A stretch of DNA of 64,000 nt from Pseudoscleropodium purum. Taxonomy: Eukaryota > Streptophyta > Bryopsida > Hypnales > Brachytheciaceae. Positions 62,508 to 64,000 of this stretch are shown piece after piece (the stretch's first letter is position 1; every line of letters starts with the position of its first letter). The stretch is from assembly GCA_963969395.1 (NCBI GenBank), contig OZ017801.1, positions 21,209,611 through 21,273,610 on the forward strand. The letters are read 5' to 3'. Under the pieces are notes generated by a model. The model made no database searches. It had not been told where the DNA came from and worked only from the letters and a program-made list of their open reading frames with translations. Made by a program: the position numbers and the translations under genes.

Positions 62508-62530
62508 GAAGCTGGAGGGGATCCAGCTTC
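62508..62530 (+). other. Perfect 9-bp stem-loop in the predicted 5'UTR
   Basis: GAAGCTGGA (62508-62516), a five-base loop, then TCCAGCTTC (62522-62530). It lies about 45 bases before the predicted 5'UTR splice donor and so would be in the leader RNA. Confidence 0.5.
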
Positions 62531-62574
62531 AACTGCAGCTGCACGGGTCTTTACGTACGTCGAGTTTTGACTTT

Positions 62575-63338
62575 GTGAGTACTCGCATTCCCTCAACCTG
62601 ATCGATGTACCTCTGATCTTTGATCTAGCTAGGATTGACAATCATGCAACTTGTCGGTGGATTCCACGGTAGACTGGAGCCACTGATTTTCATCACGTCT
62701 TCGTTTCAGATTCCGTCATTTTATTAATTGTCTTGTTGGTTCCGCTCTGTTTCTTCAATTCGAGTTATTGCTATAATTGTGGGAAGTTCCTTTCGAAAGT
62801 GGATTTTGTATATCAATATATGTTGTTGAGGACAGAATTAAGTTTGTACGTTTGTATAACACGTCGAGATGTCACGGTCCCACAGGAGTTCATGTGGTAT
62901 AGATTTGGAGGGTTTTGCAACGGTGTACGTTTAGCCAGGACATGCAACGTCAAATGTTTTAGCAACGTTTTGAAAGATGCTCCAGTAATGTTTTTTCACA
63001 AAACATGGAAATTTTGGGAAAGTACTTACGCAATCATGCAACGTTTTTCAGCAAACATGCATGTTTGACGTCAACGTTAGTAGCAACGTTCAATGTTAAC
63101 TTTGGAATCACGTTTCAGTGTTAAGAACAACGTGAGAAGGGCTGTATCGAAAATATGTTTGCAGGATATGATGTACTGAATGGCTTGGGCCACTATTGAA
63201 GTCCACTTAATTGTTTGCAACATCGGACTATATTAGAGCGAAATTAAGGGAGCGTGTTCTTCCTACAACCTTGATCACGCTTAGTCATTGAGATTCACTG
63301 GTAATCAGCAAGTGGAAATTTTCTTTACCTGGCTGCAG
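62575..63338 (+). other. Predicted 5'UTR intron with CAACG(T) cluster
   Basis: Donor TTT|GTGAGT at 62575 and acceptor GGCTGCAG|AATC at 63338, with GC-richer exon-like sequence on both sides and an AT-rich interior: a typical leader intron of 764 bp. CAACG occurs seven times on the plus strand between 62918 and 63132. A 111-codon frame inside (62733-63068) has no recognisable domain. Confidence 0.5.
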
Positions 63339-63369
63339 AATCAACTGGGGAGGCCAGGAAGAATCAAGC

Positions 63370-64000
63370 ATGGCCAATCGTCGCCAAGTTGTGAATCCTT
63401 ATGCGATGTACGGCATGGGTGGCATGCAACCCATGGGCTACATGCCTGCTGGTAATTACATGTATCCTGCGCCTGCGCACCCTGTCCACCGGACGCAACA
63501 GCGTCGTGCACCTCAAGGCCACAGCCAAGCCCCAGGCCGCTCTCAAGGCCGCCCTCGAGGCCATACTCAAGGCCACCATCCTGCGCCAGCCCGCGCACAC
63601 GGCCACCATCCCGGGCAGCATCACCAGCAACAGCATCAAGGCCACCGGCAAATCAGCCACCGTGGAGTTGCCCAGCATCCAAGCCAAGGTCATCATCCAA
63701 GCCAAGGTCGTGTGGCTCCTCACGGGGATGGACGCTCGAACATGGTGACCCGCAACAATTGCTATGACAACCACCAGAACCAGAATTACAACCCGCAGTC
63801 CCAATTTCATCAGCAAGCCAGCGTTCCAAGTGGCGGGGGCAATATCTTTCGTGGACGTGGTTCTCCTGGTGGTGGGGATGACGAGGGTTCTTATCAGAAT
63901 AGCAGTGACTATTCTCGTTCTCAGGACAACAACAGATACGATGGCGACGATGGGAATGAAGCAGGCACTGGTTCCTGGAATGAAGCAAGCTACGGGGATG
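63370..64000 (+). CDS. Gln/His/Gly-rich disordered protein, N-terminal part (partial)
   Basis: From ATG 63370 the frame is open to the window edge, 210 codons. The start MANRRQVVNPYAMYGMGG is Met/Gly/Tyr-rich. Next comes a long stretch of irregular QGH/SQG/HHP repeats (for example QGHHPSQG, RSQGRPRGHTQGHH), then an Asn/Gln/Ser/Tyr/Asp-rich part with an IFRGRGSPGGG segment. No membrane segment or enzyme motif. RGG-like and Q/N/Y-rich composition is typical of RNA-binding, condensate-forming or prion-like proteins, but I recognise no family. GC-rich codon use produces long open frames on the other strand, which I treat as shadows. A TATA box, leader hairpin and 5'UTR intron upstream support this frame. 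The rest of the gene lies beyond the window. Confidence 0.65.
   Translation, partial: MANRRQVVNPYAMYGMGGMQPMGYMPAGNYMYPAPAHPVHRTQQRRAPQGHSQAPGRSQGRPRGHTQGHHPAPARAHGHHPGQHHQQQHQGHRQISHRGVAQHPSQGHHPSQGRVAPHGDGRSNMVTRNNCYDNHQNQNYNPQSQFHQQASVPSGGGNIFRGRGSPGGGDDEGSYQNSSDYSRSQDNNRYDGDDGNEAGTGSWNEASYGD

Noticed and set aside
63364..63988. Minus-strand frames of 150 and 111 codons at the right edge
   Set aside because: Shadows of the plus-strand GC-rich Q/H/G frame, which has an upstream TATA box and leader intron.

Overview
The window reads as nuclear DNA of a land plant or close streptophyte relative: two multi-exon genes with ordinary plant introns (a plastid-type cystathionine beta-lyase and a fused FO synthase), a chromodomain Ty3/gypsy retroelement, a Mutator-like (MULE) transposon and many small inverted-repeat elements, all in AT-rich non-coding DNA. 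FO synthase is, as far as I know, absent from seed plants but present in green algae and bryophytes. A bryophyte (moss or liverwort) is therefore my best guess, held loosely.

Layout. 1-165 is the 3' end of an unrecognised basic protein. 2763-8745 is a complete chromovirus-type LTR retrotransposon with 309-bp LTRs and a TGAAT target duplication; its gag and pol are broken by many stops. 12450-14495 (minus) is an intact intronless F-box/beta-propeller gene standing alone in AT-rich DNA. 15.9-20.4 kb holds small terminal-inverted-repeat elements. 20467-26383 is an older TIR element into which a 4.7-kb MULE (21636-26351) inserted; the MULE transposase is decayed. The MULE ends about 170 bp upstream of the proposed start codon of the cystathionine beta-lyase gene (26524-30685, plus, 14 exons). 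Convergent to it is the FO synthase gene (35576-43096, minus, 20 exons, 916 codons), which has a MITE in intron 10. From 43.1 to 62 kb I see no convincing gene: there are MITE copies, a 330-bp perfect CAA tract beside a tRNA-like sequence, minisatellites and a long hairpin. The right edge (62.39-64.0 kb) is the promoter, 5'UTR intron and first 210 codons of a Gln/His/Gly-rich disordered protein.

Gene relations. Cystathionine beta-lyase makes homocysteine for methionine and hence S-adenosylmethionine (SAM). FO synthase is a double radical-SAM enzyme that consumes SAM to make the deazaflavin FO, a cofactor or antenna of some photolyases. The two lie tail to tail about 4.9 kb apart; I see no sign that this is more than chance. 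The most interesting items are the intact plant FO synthase, the nested MULE close to the beta-lyase promoter, a TTAA-bounded MITE family present three times full-length in this window, the lone F-box gene, and the repeat-rich disordered protein gene at the right edge.

Exon coordinates were deduced by hand from reading frame, GT-AG (one GC-AG) junctions and remembered family conservation. Both spliced frames close exactly, at 1638 and 2751 nt.
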